A DNA stretch of 64,000 nt from Planctomycetota bacterium (GTDB lineage: Bacteria > Planctomycetota > Planctomycetia > Pirellulales > Pirellulaceae), in assembly GCA_026692905.1 (NCBI GenBank), contig JAPLNL010000122.1, forward strand, positions 1 through 64,000. The letters are read 5' to 3'. The notes under the pieces were generated by a model. The model saw only the letters and a program-made list of their open reading frames with translations. It had not been told where the DNA came from and searched no databases. Within the stretch, counting starts at the first letter, position 1. Each line of letters begins with the position of its first letter. The position numbers and the translations under genes were made by a program. Shown in pieces: positions 45,977 through 56,090 of this stretch.

Positions 45977-48172
45977 ATGCTGGAAATTAAGCTGCCCGAC
46001 GGAACGATCGTTTCTCATCCGGACGATGCAACGCCCCTTTCAGTTGCTGAAAAAATCGGCTCGAGACTGGCTAAAGCGGTCATCGCAGCCAAAATCGGTG
46101 ATTTGATTGTCGATGCAACCCGACCTTTGAAATCCTTTGCAAATGGAGCTCCTATTCCATTGCGATTGTTAACCGAAAAGGATCCGGAGGCTCTGGATGT
46201 TCTGCGTCACTCGTCCGCCCACGTCATGGCCCGTGCGATTATGCGGATCTACCCGAATGTTTCACTAGCATTCGGCCCCACGATTACCAACGGCTTCTAC
46301 TACGATTTTGATTTACCACAAAAACTAAACGAAGATGACTTCGCCAAAATCGAGGCCGAAATGGCCAAGATCATCGAACTCGCAGAACCTTTCGAGCAGT
46401 TTTCTTTGGATCGCACTCAGTCTGTAGAACTTTGTCGCGACATGAAGCAGACACTCAAAGTTGAGCATATTGAAACCGGCCTGGCTTCCCACGAATCTCT
46501 TGGTTTCTATCGACAGGGTGAATTCGTTGACTTGTGCCGAGGACCGCATATTCCTGATGCTGGACGCATCAAAGCCTTCAAAGTCATGAGCATCGCAGGT
46601 GCCTATTGGAAAGGTGACGCGGACGGACTGCAATTGCAACGCGTCTACGGCACGGCTTGGTTTAGCCCCAAGGACATGCAAGCTCACCTAGAACAAGTCG
46701 AAGAGGCTAAGAAACGCGATCATCGCGTTATTGGAAAGCGACTTGGGCTCTTTCAGATCTCCAGCGAAGTCGGGCCAGGAATGTGTCTTTGGCTTCCTAA
46801 GGGGGCGAGGATCCGAAGTCTGTTGGAAGACTTCTTGCGCAAGGAAATGCTCAAGCGGGGCTACGAACCGGTCTACAGCCCGCACTTGGGCCGCGTCGAA
46901 TTGTACGAGACCAGCGGTCACTTTCCTTATTACCGCGACAGTCAATTTCCACCCTTGTTTGTGAACGACGGAGGGGCTCTGGTCGATGGCTGGATTCGAC
47001 GACTCGAATCCAAAGAAGGATTGCCGGCGGCGCACGAACAAGCGTTTATGCAAGCCGCGGAGGTCCTGGGTTGTGAGATCAAGGAATACAAGGTCGAGCA
47101 ATCAGTCGCAGAACGAACTGCGGTGCTCCAAGCATGGCAACGCTTGCACGAGCGCTACTTGGTCAAGCCGATGAACTGCCCGCACCACGCTCAGATTTTT
47201 AAAGCGATGCCTCGATCGTACAAGCAATTGCCGCTGCGATTGTTTGAGTTCGGAACGGTTTATCGCTTTGAACAAACAGGTGAGCTCAATGGCATGTTGC
47301 GTGTCCGCGGATTAACCCAAGACGATGCGCACATCTTCTGCACCCAAGATCAAGTGGAACAGGAATTCCGAAACACGATCGAACTGACTCGCATGGTCTT
47401 GGAATCTGTGGGGCTCAAGGACTATCGTGTTCAGCTTTCGTTGCGAGATCCCAAGAGTGACAAGTACGTTGGTAGCGAGGAAAACTGGCAGAAAGCCGAA
47501 GCGGCGTTGCGACGCGTGCTCGAAGAATCGGGCTTGAACTTCCAAGCTGCCGAGGGAGAAGCGGCCTTCTACGGGCCGAAGGCGGACTTCATGGTTCGAG
47601 ATTGCATCGGTCGACAATGGCAATTGGGTACGGTTCAATTGGATTACAATTTGCCGGAGCGGTTCCAGTTGGAATACATCGGTTCGGATAACAAAACGCA
47701 CCGCCCAGTCATGATCCACCGAGCGCCATTCGGTTCGATGGAACGATTTGTCGGTATGCTCACCGAGCACTTTGCTGGGGCGTTTCCGATGTGGCTGGCT
47801 CCAGAACAAGTGCGAATTTGTCCCTTGAGCGAAAAGTCCAATGACTATGCGTTGGAACTGGAAAAGCAGTTTTTGGATGCTGGTTTCCGGGTTACCGTCG
47901 ATCTTCGCGGTGCCAAGGTTCAAGCTAAGATCCGAGACGCTCAAGTCGAGTTGATTCCATATATGGCAGTCGTTGGACCTCGAGAAGCAGAAACGCGATC
48001 GATCGCTTTAAGAGACCGAATCGAAGGGGAACTTGGCACAAAGCCAGTCGCCGAAGTACTATCGATGTTGGCCGAAGAAGTGAATCAGCGCCGCATTCGT
48101 TTTGCGGTTCAAAAAGAGACCACAGAACCGGAACAACCCAAAGTAGCCGAGACAGAAAGTCATGAGTACTAA
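45977..48172 (+). CDS. thrS: Threonyl-tRNA synthetase with extra insertion
   Basis: A class II synthetase of 731 residues that charges tRNA-Thr. A TGS domain ([20 protein letters not shown], residues 1-62) precedes the editing domain ([28 protein letters not shown]). The catalytic core has motif 2 [20 protein letters not shown] and zinc ligand C401 in [12 protein letters not shown]. The anticodon-binding domain is C-terminal. The core contains about 60 additional residues between YYRDS (318-322) and KPMNCP, absent from the E. coli enzyme. NCPHH replaces the usual NCPGH. The frame opens at 45809; the ATG at 45977 follows AGGAAG and starts the TGS domain. Confidence 0.96.
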   Translation: MLEIKLPDGTIVSHPDDATPLSVAEKIGSRLAKAVIAAKIGDLIVDATRPLKSFANGAPIPLRLLTEKDPEALDVLRHSSAHVMARAIMRIYPNVSLAFGPTITNGFYYDFDLPQKLNEDDFAKIEAEMAKIIELAEPFEQFSLDRTQSVELCRDMKQTLKVEHIETGLASHESLGFYRQGEFVDLCRGPHIPDAGRIKAFKVMSIAGAYWKGDADGLQLQRVYGTAWFSPKDMQAHLEQVEEAKKRDHRVIGKRLGLFQISSEVGPGMCLWLPKGARIRSLLEDFLRKEMLKRGYEPVYSPHLGRVELYETSGHFPYYRDSQFPPLFVNDGGALVDGWIRRLESKEGLPAAHEQAFMQAAEVLGCEIKEYKVEQSVAERTAVLQAWQRLHERYLVKPMNCPHHAQIFKAMPRSYKQLPLRLFEFGTVYRFEQTGELNGMLRVRGLTQDDAHIFCTQDQVEQEFRNTIELTRMVLESVGLKDYRVQLSLRDPKSDKYVGSEENWQKAEAALRRVLEESGLNFQAAEGEAAFYGPKADFMVRDCIGRQWQLGTVQLDYNLPERFQLEYIGSDNKTHRPVMIHRAPFGSMERFVGMLTEHFAGAFPMWLAPEQVRICPLSEKSNDYALELEKQFLDAGFRVTVDLRGAKVQAKIRDAQVELIPYMAVVGPREAETRSIALRDRIEGELGTKPVAEVLSMLAEEVNQRRIRFAVQKETTEPEQPKVAETESHEY

Positions 48173-48446
48173 GCAACCAATGGCCGAACGCAGCGCCACG
48201 CAAATTGTAGCGGACGAATTCATGATCGCTCGCGCGAAAATCGTTGAACTTGCGGCTACACTTGATCGTATCGAACGTGCTTCGGGGAATGTCGACGACT
48301 CAAAGAATATGCAGCTACTCGTCCAAGGAATTCATATTTTGATCGACGACCAAGTCGAGAAAGCCAAGCGAGTCCAATTGTTAATGAGCCGTGACTACGA
48401 CCCTGAATGGCAAAATATAATGTCGATCTCAAAGAAGGGTGGCTAG
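48162..48446 (+). CDS. Small helical protein overlapping thrS, function unknown
   Basis: A 94-residue protein, soluble and almost wholly alpha-helical ([40 protein letters not shown]), which I cannot name. Its ATG at 48162 overlaps the last 11 bases of thrS, and the TatD-like gene begins 4 bases after its stop. The three genes are therefore almost certainly translated from one RNA. An in-frame ATG at 48180 would remove the overlap. Composition and codon use match its neighbours, arguing for a real gene. Confidence 0.65.
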   Translation: MSTKQPMAERSATQIVADEFMIARAKIVELAATLDRIERASGNVDDSKNMQLLVQGIHILIDDQVEKAKRVQLLMSRDYDPEWQNIMSISKKGG

Positions 48447-48450
48447 TCCA

Positions 48451-49251
48451 ATGGATTACATCGATCCCCATTTGCACATGGTCTCACGCACGACCGACGA
48501 TTACGAAACGCTGGCCAGAATGGGCTGCGTGGCCATTAGTGAGCCTGCCTTCTGGGCAGGATTTGACCGAGGTAGTGTCGAGAGTTTCCGCGATTACTTT
48601 CGCCAACTTACCGACTTTGAACCAAAGCGTGCGGCTCAGTACGGAATCGCTCACTACACATGGCTTTGCATCAACGCCAAGGAAGCCGAAAACGTGTCGT
48701 TGTCGCGAGAAGTCATCGCTATGATTCCAGAGTTCCTTGAATGCAAAAACGTGTTGGGGATCGGCGAAATTGGACTCAACAAGAACACACGCAACGAGGC
48801 GACGATCTTCTTAGAGCATGTCGACTTGGCAGTGAAACATAAGCAGCAGATATTGATTCATACACCGCATCTGGAGGACAAGTACCAAGGGACGCGGATG
48901 ATTTTGGACATGTTGATGGGAGACTCCAGAATCGATCGATCGCGCGTGTTGGTGGATCACGTTGAGGAGCATACGATTGAACATGTGCTCGAGAACGGTT
49001 TCTGGGCAGGCATGACGTTGTACCCTGTTAGCAAATGTACGCCACAAAGAGCCGCAGACATGATCGAGCGATATGGCCCGGAACGCCTGATGGCGAACTC
49101 AGCCGGTGACTGGGGACCGAGCAAGCCGACGGCGATCCCCGATTTGATTATGGAATTGAAGAAACGCGGGCATTCTCGCGAGTTGATTCAGCGAGTGGTG
49201 TATGAAAACCCAAAAACATTTTTCTCGCAGAGCAAACCGTTCCCTCACTAG
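48451..49251 (+). CDS. TatD-family metal-dependent hydrolase, EboB-like
   Basis: A 266-residue TIM-barrel hydrolase. The metal ligands are visible in order: HLH in [15 protein letters not shown], the Glu in IGEIGLNKN, His in ILIHTPH, His in LVDHVEEH, and an Asp near the end (NSAGDWG). It differs from housekeeping TatD nucleases. The sequence, especially [28 protein letters not shown] and [14 protein letters not shown], resembles EboB of the ebo cluster, which in cyanobacteria and other bacteria helps export a metabolite precursor to the periplasm. No other ebo gene is in the window. A GTG at 48439 is an alternative start, but the ATG at 48451 begins directly before the first metal motif. Confidence 0.85.
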   Translation: MDYIDPHLHMVSRTTDDYETLARMGCVAISEPAFWAGFDRGSVESFRDYFRQLTDFEPKRAAQYGIAHYTWLCINAKEAENVSLSREVIAMIPEFLECKNVLGIGEIGLNKNTRNEATIFLEHVDLAVKHKQQILIHTPHLEDKYQGTRMILDMLMGDSRIDRSRVLVDHVEEHTIEHVLENGFWAGMTLYPVSKCTPQRAADMIERYGPERLMANSAGDWGPSKPTAIPDLIMELKKRGHSRELIQRVVYENPKTFFSQSKPFPH

Positions 49252-49318
49252 ATTCCCTCTCATAGGCGAACGGCAGTATGAAATCTACGGCTTGATCTAG
49301 TCCTTTGTTGAAGACTGA

Positions 49319-50488
49319 TCACTTGAATAGCGTCGCAGGATCGGCCGCCCAGAGTTTCCGAACCGCCAACGCTCCGCTTATGGTACACATCAAAAAAGTC
49401 AAGCAAAACACCAGCAGCACGCGTTGGCTCGTCAATATCATTACTAAACCCGTCAAATCTGCGAGCCACAGATACAGCAGCCAACTTATCATCCAGCCCG
49501 GTATAAAACCGAAGACGCTCAAGTAAAATGACTGCAGCATAACGAATCGCAAAAAGTAGTAAGGGCCATAACCCATGGCTTTAAGCGTTGCAAACTCGGC
49601 AAGATGGTCGTGAATGTCAGTGAAAAGAATTTGGTAGCAGATGATGACACCGACAAACAAACCCATTACCGTACCAATCGTAAAGATGATTCCGATTGGC
49701 GTATTGGTTGCCCAGAAAGCAATTTCTCGTCGGATAAGTACTTCGCGATCGTAGATATGGACTGCGTCACCTAACATCTCTTGCAGCGATTCTTGAACGG
49801 CCACTTTATTGGCGCTCTCAGTAAGCTTGACCAGTCCAAGATCGACAGCTGCGAGAGGAGGTTTCAACCCGTTGCGAAAAGGGAAAAAATGCTCGACGCC
49901 GCGATCAGACAGGACGAGCGAACCGTCGTAAACGAAATCGGTACCAATCTCAACCCAATCTCGCATTTCAACTTGTTTGCCCGAAAGCTCCGACTCTTGA
50001 TTCCTTAACTTTTGCAAGTCGTATTTTTCGAATCCGTACTTTTCTTTGCTCTTGCGATCGATCAAAACAAAATTCACTTCGTTAAGTTCACGGCATTTTG
50101 CATTCATGGCGGGATCGGTAAACACGTCACCGTCTAACGGTACACCAATAGCTCGAATGGAACGTGAGACGTGCCCAATGACGCGGATTTCCGACATCGA
50201 CCGGTCGATGTAGAGAGGGTGCGCGCTGAGCACATCGGGTACCGAGCGAGCTCTTTGCAATAATCCATAGCTAAAACGTTGCTCGCTTGGCACGGTATAG
50301 CGTGCAGGGCTCATGATAACCAAATCCGCGTCGAGCAACCGCAATATTTGAACGGTACTATCGAACAGTCCGTTCAGAAAGCCGATTTGCATGAACATCA
50401 GAATAACGGCAAACCCAATTCCTGACGACGCGAGCAACAGCTTGGGAAAGCTAGAGGTCGTGTTGAGCCAAGCAAGCGGGGTTCGCAT
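49319..50488 (-). CDS. DevC-type ABC transporter permease (FtsX-like)
   Basis: A 389-residue membrane protein. Its N-terminus (TPLAWLNTTSSFPKLLLASS, FAVILMFMQIGFLNGLFDST, LRLLDADLVIMSPARYTVPS) matches DevC of DevABC exporters. A large periplasmic domain at about 45-260 is followed by three C-terminal helices (about 265-300, 315-345, 355-380) of FtsX type. DevC works with ATPase DevA and membrane-fusion protein DevB to export glycolipids or similar molecules; neither gene is adjacent. Length agrees with intact family members. It is convergent with the TatD-like gene. Confidence 0.88.
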   Translation of the reverse strand: MRTPLAWLNTTSSFPKLLLASSGIGFAVILMFMQIGFLNGLFDSTVQILRLLDADLVIMSPARYTVPSEQRFSYGLLQRARSVPDVLSAHPLYIDRSMSEIRVIGHVSRSIRAIGVPLDGDVFTDPAMNAKCRELNEVNFVLIDRKSKEKYGFEKYDLQKLRNQESELSGKQVEMRDWVEIGTDFVYDGSLVLSDRGVEHFFPFRNGLKPPLAAVDLGLVKLTESANKVAVQESLQEMLGDAVHIYDREVLIRREIAFWATNTPIGIIFTIGTVMGLFVGVIICYQILFTDIHDHLAEFATLKAMGYGPYYFLRFVMLQSFYLSVFGFIPGWMISWLLYLWLADLTGLVMILTSQRVLLVFCLTFLMCTISGALAVRKLWAADPATLFK

Positions 50489-50722
50489 CGAAAAAATCTA
50501 TGTTTCGTTGAAGGTCAAGTTTTAGCCCTACTACAGCAAAAGCTGCGACGTTAGACGCTTTACTCTACACGATGGAATAGACGCTGGAATAGCCTAGAAG
50601 GCGTTAGAGAGGCAGCCGGATTGCGCAACGGAAGGCTCGGACAGGTATTTTCGAAGTCCGGTTCTTAGCCATCCAGAACGAACGACTCTTCCTAACTTCA
50701 CTCGGATTCTCACGTTTCGACC

Positions 50723-50752
50723 TTGACATCAACAAGGAGCGGTAAATAGTTT
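50723..50752 (+). promoter_or_regulatory. Candidate sigma-70-type promoter before the 50798 gene
   Basis: TTGACA (50723-50728), an 18-base spacer and TAGTTT (50747-50752) form a plausible promoter 30-45 bases before the possible starts. The -10 is weak (3 of 6 bases), so this is only a candidate. The remainder of the 309-base gap between the divergent DevC-like gene and this one shows nothing else. Confidence 0.35.
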
Positions 50753-50797
50753 GGAATAGGGGTAGGACGGTTCCTGGTTTTCATGAGGGGCTTTTCC

Positions 50798-51346
50798 ATG
50801 CAATTCGAACACGATGCAAACGATCATTCCATCAATCGAACTCTTGAGCGGTTTTTTGCGGGCCTCTCCGAGTATGCGTTCCACTCACAACTCGGGGTCG
50901 CTGATACGGAGCTCGTGAACTATGTTAGCAGACTTTTAGTGCGGTTTACGAAAACGGATACCTTGCACAGAATTCGGCAACTCAATGGGCAACGAGCTAC
51001 CGAGGTCGTCACCATGATGTCCGAAGCCCAACATCGTATCGGTTTGGCCAAAAGAGAAGTCCACCGACATATTGGAGACTTCACTCTTTTTTGGACGGGA
51101 CTTTACCCGGAATCGCTCCGAGGTCTACAGGGGCCGGATCGTTCAGACCAGTTCGTTAGCTACTGCCACCAAGGAAAGAAGGCCTACGAAATCGCGAGCG
51201 AGATCGAGGCAGAAGAAAATTCCGAGGCACCATCTGATTTGTTGCATAGACTAAGCGAGCAATTCGAAATGTGCGCGTATGGTTTACGCGAGATTCGGCG
51301 TCAATGGGAAACTGGCGCCGGCTCCGATGGCGCAATACTTTTATAA
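50798..51346 (+). CDS. Conserved soluble helical protein, function unknown
   Basis: A 182-residue protein that I do not recognise. It is predicted mostly alpha-helical and cytoplasmic, with no signal peptide or membrane segment. Distinct blocks are FFAGLSEYAFHSQLGVADTE, ELVNYVSRLLVRFTKTDTLH, RIGLAKREVHRHIGDFTLFW and CAYGLREIRRQWETG. The regular Arg/His content could suit nucleic-acid or ligand contact, but no motif supports that. The ATG at 50798 follows GAGGGG at good distance; the ATG at 50783 would add five residues. uppP follows after 182 bases. Confidence 0.68.
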   Translation: MQFEHDANDHSINRTLERFFAGLSEYAFHSQLGVADTELVNYVSRLLVRFTKTDTLHRIRQLNGQRATEVVTMMSEAQHRIGLAKREVHRHIGDFTLFWTGLYPESLRGLQGPDRSDQFVSYCHQGKKAYEIASEIEAEENSEAPSDLLHRLSEQFEMCAYGLREIRRQWETGAGSDGAILL

Positions 51347-51528
51347 GCAATCATTGCAGGTCCAGACCTTCTTTTCGATCCAATCCGCACAATTGGCAAG
51401 CCCCCGGCCTAATTCGATTGTCTTCGGCGAGGTTCTCATGCTATTCGCATCCTGCGCCAGAAAACGAGGTAAGTGATTTCGCCACTCAATCACTTGCTCT
51501 CCCTATTTCTCGTTGACAAAAAGACGAC

Positions 51529-52404
51529 ATGTCCGATCTCATCAAAGCCATCATCCAAGGGGTCGTCGAGGGATTGACCGAGTTCCTGCCGATCAGTTCG
51601 ACGGCCCACATTGTCATAGCGCAAGAATTTCTTCAAATGGACCGGACAGACAGTTTCTGGAAGATGTTCACTGTCTTTATTCAGCTTGGAGCAATATTGG
51701 CCGTGATTGTCTATTTCCGGAAACGATTGGCTGAGTTTGTTGGTTCATTTGGTTCGATAGCAACCCCCCAAACAAGTGGCGATTCCAAAACGACAGCCAT
51801 CTTAAAGCACCCGATGGCATTGGTTTTGATCAGCTTCGTCGTCACGGCGATCCCCTGTTTTCTAATCGACAAGTTTATGGAAGGCTTCATGGGTAGCAAC
51901 CTGGAGAGCCTCACGCTGATCGGAATCGTTTTGATCGTGGGTGGGATCGCAATGTACCTCATCGATCTTTACTGCAGCAAGCGATCAACGACCGATAAGA
52001 TCGACGACATGAATTTGAAACAAGCTATCGTAATCGGACTGGCGCAGATTCTAGCGGCCGCGTTTCCTGGTACGAGTCGATCGATGTCAACCATCGCCGG
52101 TGGGCAATTGATGGGGCTTTCACGTCCAGCAGCATTGGAGTTTAGTTTCTTCCTGTCGATTCCCGTCATGGTTGCTGCCGCTAGTTACAAACTGCTCAAG
52201 CACATCGCGAAAGAAGGTGTCCCGTCCTCCGATCAGTGGCTCTCTCTCTCGGCAGGATTCATCACGAGTTTCGTGGTTGCATTTGTTGTGATCGCTTGGT
52301 TTATGGGCTGGGTACGCAAGCATGGTTTTACCCCGTTTGCCATCTACCGAGTCATCGCAGGTACCGCGTTGATCTGGTGGGATAGTTACAGCCACCGCGC
52401 GTAA
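51529..52404 (+). CDS. uppP: Undecaprenyl-diphosphatase
   Basis: A 291-residue polytopic membrane enzyme that dephosphorylates undecaprenyl diphosphate, recycling the lipid carrier for peptidoglycan and other surface glycans. Both signature motifs are present: GVVEGLTEFLPISSTAH near the N-terminus (with catalytic Glu) and PGTSRSMSTIAGG in the second half (with the key Arg). About eight hydrophobic helices are seen. Its presence fits peptidoglycan synthesis in planctomycetes. The start is placed because GVVEGLTEFLP lies at its usual distance from the N-terminus. It is a single gene. Confidence 0.95.
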   Translation: MSDLIKAIIQGVVEGLTEFLPISSTAHIVIAQEFLQMDRTDSFWKMFTVFIQLGAILAVIVYFRKRLAEFVGSFGSIATPQTSGDSKTTAILKHPMALVLISFVVTAIPCFLIDKFMEGFMGSNLESLTLIGIVLIVGGIAMYLIDLYCSKRSTTDKIDDMNLKQAIVIGLAQILAAAFPGTSRSMSTIAGGQLMGLSRPAALEFSFFLSIPVMVAAASYKLLKHIAKEGVPSSDQWLSLSAGFITSFVVAFVVIAWFMGWVRKHGFTPFAIYRVIAGTALIWWDSYSHRA

Positions 52405-52579
52405 CTGGACTCAAAATCGAATCTCATCCTCCGGCGGAAGGGACAAATTAGCGGACGGGACAATGGTTCCATCCTACGGACAAATACAATCCCAGCGTTG
52501 AAAGTCTTGACGCGCTTCGCTACCTAATGCTTCACAGCGTTGCATCTTTGGAGTGGACAGCGATCAACCATTCCAAACC

Positions 52580-55500
52580 CTACTCTTCCTTGTTTTCCTG
52601 CCGCACTTTATCGAGAGAGTTCATGATAGAAATGGGACGCCGGATCTGTGGGTCGGATGTCGTTCCATTGACCTCAATTTGCCAGAGTGCTGCTGCTTTG
52701 GAGCTGGAGAGAGGTCCGACCACCGTGCCCAGTAGGCTGCGGCGTCCCACGTTCGCCAACAAGTCCAAATGCAACTCGCGACGCAGGTTCACCCAACCTG
52801 AGCCTCGCATCGAAACCAAATCGCCATCCAGCACGAGCTCGTGTATCGGCAATCGATCCCCATCGACACCAAACTCAACATCGCCCGAATCAAAAGCTCC
52901 CTGACTTGGACTGACCGATAGCAACCGAAAGAGTCGAATCATCGCAGGTAGCTCGTACAAATTTGCGTCCCGCAGCCATGCTTTGCCTTGCCCTTCTAAC
53001 GAGGCCGTGTTTGTCAAAGCACCCGTTAGATCACACTGAATGGATAGTTCCCCTCTGGCTTGTGTTGCGGTTTCGCCAATGTCCACCAGCATTCCTTGCA
53101 AGTCGGCTTTTGCCAACCTAAGCCGATACTTGGAGCGCTGTTGGCTATCGAGCGACTCAACGCCGCTCACGAAGATGGTGCCGCTCAACGCCCGAGCTCG
53201 AATATCCGATTCCATGACATCCAAAGGAATGTCTGTTGTATTCAAACGCACGGCATTCGGATTAGGGGGTAGCGCATTGGGTAGCCGTCCCATGGAATCG
53301 ATTCGATGGGACATCGCATCGCGAATCGGGCCCCGATGCGATGCTTGCTGGACGCTGTTGTCGGGTGCTCGATGAAGCCACGACTGAAATACGGCCGTTG
53401 ATACGGCACCATCTTTTGATGCACCTTCTCTTGATAATGGGGGAACCGAAAGTAAGTTGTTTGATTGCATCCACGCAACCGCATCGCGTCCAAAAAGAAC
53501 TTCGCGTTGATTGAATGCAAATGGGCCATCGACACGTGTTACCGCGATGTCCTTGATCGCCAACGCATCGAGATTCAATCGCCCAAAGGCCTTGGGCCCG
53601 GTGGGTGTGTTTTCGCCACGCAAAATGACAGAGCCTCGAATACCGGATGCGATTCCCGCACCGAGTCGTCCATCCTCGAATTGGAGATCCAAGTCCCACT
53701 CGCGTACGATGGATTGAGTTGAGGTAGGGCAAGTAACGCGAGTTGTTCCCGTGATATTGACTGGCCCTCGAAAATCCAGTTTGGCAAGCGGGTCTTTTAA
53801 GTAGGATGGCAAGCAAGCGAGAAGGCTTTGGTCGACGTGCAGTCGAGTCAAATCCTCCCAGGTCACAAGCCCATCCCATGTACCATCTGGATGTAAACTG
53901 CATTGTCCATTGGTAAAGAGTCGACTCGATTCGTGCTTGCCCGAAAGAGATTTGATGTCGATGTGTCCAGGCTGGTAGATAATATTGCAAGCGACATCAT
54001 TAATTTGATACGGAAGTGACTCGGGCCGAATGGAAACAGCGCCTCCAGTTCGCGCGCCCAACTCCCCTTTTTCCGTAATCGCTACACGCATATCAAGCGG
54101 TACATCTCCCCGTGTTCGCGACATGTTCATTTGGACGTTGTCAATCACACCGCTGGGTCGCAACTGATCCCACAATCCACGTACGTTCCTTGGCAGCGCA
54201 CGCTGCAATTCTTCATCGAGGCTCACATCGTATGCGTCGAATAAAAGATCGATCGATTCTAAATTAGAATTGCGACTTTGGCATATGCCCGAAGCCTTGA
54301 TTCGAGCACCGTCGTTGCGACCAACAAAATCTTTCAAAAGCAATCGGTCGTTGTCGATTGTCGCAGCACCTTGAATATTGTCGATCGGATAGCGAAAGCC
54401 ATCGTATTTGATAGAGCACTCGGAAAAGATCAACTCGAGCGATCGCGATAGCGTATCAGGCTGGTTTGCTTGCCTCAAAAAACGCCCTTGTTTTAAGTGG
54501 ACCGTTCCGGTCGGATGCAACGATAGTACGAACTTTTGTAGACTGCTCTCCGGTGCGCCTCGGGCCGAAAGTGCCTTGAGAAGCCTTTCATCAATCGCGA
54601 TCGGGCCACTTGCTGCAAGTTTCAGATCCATTAACCAGCGAGGTTGTGCGCGAACTAGGGTAAGAGCCCCGTTGATCTCCTGATCTCCCGCGATAGCGGC
54701 GAGTGACTTTGCCACAATCGCATCGTTCTCATACAGAAAATCTCCCGAGAGATTACGAATGGGATACGGAAAAAACTCCGGTTCGATTCCCGCATCCTTG
54801 GCACGCACCGCCACTTTAGGAATCCATCGATTTCCATCAAATCCCAATTGGGCTTGAGCATCGACCAAGCCGCCACTGACTCCCATCTTTTGCCAAATAT
54901 CTTGTAATGGCACAGGTAAGGCCTGGTAGAGCCTATGGTCCAAAGAAAGGTCTTGCACCGTAATCGCTGCAGTAATGGGCGCACCGGCAGCGAAGCCATG
55001 CATGTCACAATCCAGAGCAACCGAGGTCGGTCCACTTGTCGCGCGAAATTTTCGCATCTGCATTAGCCCATTGGTCAAGAATAACTCTCCTGACAGCGAT
55101 TCCAATGGATAAGGGACTTTGGGATGCATCAAGCGTCCATCCGCGATTTTGGCTTCCGCCTTGTAGTGGATTTTTCCCTGATCTGAGCCTGCAAAAAAGT
55201 CACCATCTAATTCGCCACTAAATCCTGCGGCATGAACGAAATACTGTTGAAGTCGTACTGGAAGCTGACCGACCAATCGCTGCGAGAATGCAAGCTTCGT
55301 CACCTTGCCGGCTGCTCGCCATGAAGTCTTATCTTGATTGATAGATCCTCGAACCGTCACGTTGTTGAAGTAACTGCTAGAAACACTTGCGTTGACATTT
55401 GCAGAAATTGGCATGACTCGGCCATCGACCATTCGCGGCGCTAGTTCCGCATGTCCCCTTAAATCATGGAGGATGATCTCTCGCTCCTCGCGACCTGTCT

Positions 55501-56035
55501 CGCCTCCGAGTCGAATCAAGCCAGAGCGAATATCGATCACTGGCAAGTTTTCGCTCAGAGGCTTGGAACTCGACAACTCTTGAAGGCTGAATATGCCTTC
55601 GCTGGTTGGCCATATGCACAATTCGACATCGTTGGCTTCCACATTTTGGACCGGTAGTTGCCCCTGAACCAAGCCAATCATCTCAATGGGCCCAGAACAA
55701 ACGATTCGACCGCAACGAACCACATCGCGAAGCCCTGAATCTGTCGGCTTAGCAATGCGAATCCCCTCGATTGTTATCGACTTGCCTGCAAGAAAGTGGG
55801 CACGCTCTACCGACACGAAGTGAGCCGGAAACTCCTTTCGAAGCAGCTTGACGATCTCCTGGGTCAACTTGCCATCCACGCGCCCCATCAGCGAGAAGTA
55901 ACACCATAGCCCAAGTATGGCTATCAAAAGCAACCAAACGAGGCGATGCTCCCAAACACGATCTCGGCTCCGGCGAATGGAATCCGCGGAGATTTCGATG
56001 TTGTTTTCTTTTGGAGCAGCTGTCTTCCGTGACAT
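52580..56035 (-). CDS. Very large AsmA-like envelope protein
   Basis: An 1151-residue protein with a cytoplasmic N-terminus of about 30 residues and one transmembrane helix (about 33-50, LVWLLLIAILGLWCYFSL). A long periplasmic region built of repeated beta-strand modules follows (YPLESLSGELFL, YPIRNLSGDFLYENDAIVAK, YPIDNIQGAATIDNDRLLLK). It ends in an AsmA-like C-terminal region (ARGELSIQCDLTGAL, MIRLFRLLSVSPSQGAFDSG). AsmA/TamB/YhdP proteins form beta-grooves that carry phospholipid between inner and outer membranes; that role here is inference. The frame extends to 56167, but the ATG at 56035 starts the basic N-terminus. It is the last gene of a three-gene operon. Confidence 0.78.
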   Translation of the reverse strand: MSRKTAAPKENNIEISADSIRRSRDRVWEHRLVWLLLIAILGLWCYFSLMGRVDGKLTQEIVKLLRKEFPAHFVSVERAHFLAGKSITIEGIRIAKPTDSGLRDVVRCGRIVCSGPIEMIGLVQGQLPVQNVEANDVELCIWPTSEGIFSLQELSSSKPLSENLPVIDIRSGLIRLGGETGREEREIILHDLRGHAELAPRMVDGRVMPISANVNASVSSSYFNNVTVRGSINQDKTSWRAAGKVTKLAFSQRLVGQLPVRLQQYFVHAAGFSGELDGDFFAGSDQGKIHYKAEAKIADGRLMHPKVPYPLESLSGELFLTNGLMQMRKFRATSGPTSVALDCDMHGFAAGAPITAAITVQDLSLDHRLYQALPVPLQDIWQKMGVSGGLVDAQAQLGFDGNRWIPKVAVRAKDAGIEPEFFPYPIRNLSGDFLYENDAIVAKSLAAIAGDQEINGALTLVRAQPRWLMDLKLAASGPIAIDERLLKALSARGAPESSLQKFVLSLHPTGTVHLKQGRFLRQANQPDTLSRSLELIFSECSIKYDGFRYPIDNIQGAATIDNDRLLLKDFVGRNDGARIKASGICQSRNSNLESIDLLFDAYDVSLDEELQRALPRNVRGLWDQLRPSGVIDNVQMNMSRTRGDVPLDMRVAITEKGELGARTGGAVSIRPESLPYQINDVACNIIYQPGHIDIKSLSGKHESSRLFTNGQCSLHPDGTWDGLVTWEDLTRLHVDQSLLACLPSYLKDPLAKLDFRGPVNITGTTRVTCPTSTQSIVREWDLDLQFEDGRLGAGIASGIRGSVILRGENTPTGPKAFGRLNLDALAIKDIAVTRVDGPFAFNQREVLFGRDAVAWMQSNNLLSVPPLSREGASKDGAVSTAVFQSWLHRAPDNSVQQASHRGPIRDAMSHRIDSMGRLPNALPPNPNAVRLNTTDIPLDVMESDIRARALSGTIFVSGVESLDSQQRSKYRLRLAKADLQGMLVDIGETATQARGELSIQCDLTGALTNTASLEGQGKAWLRDANLYELPAMIRLFRLLSVSPSQGAFDSGDVEFGVDGDRLPIHELVLDGDLVSMRGSGWVNLRRELHLDLLANVGRRSLLGTVVGPLSSSKAAALWQIEVNGTTSDPQIRRPISIMNSLDKVRQENKEE

Positions 56036-56090
56036 CGTTTTGACTATCGATCCATCCAATTTCAGTCCAAACTCACTCGTTGCGACAAAA

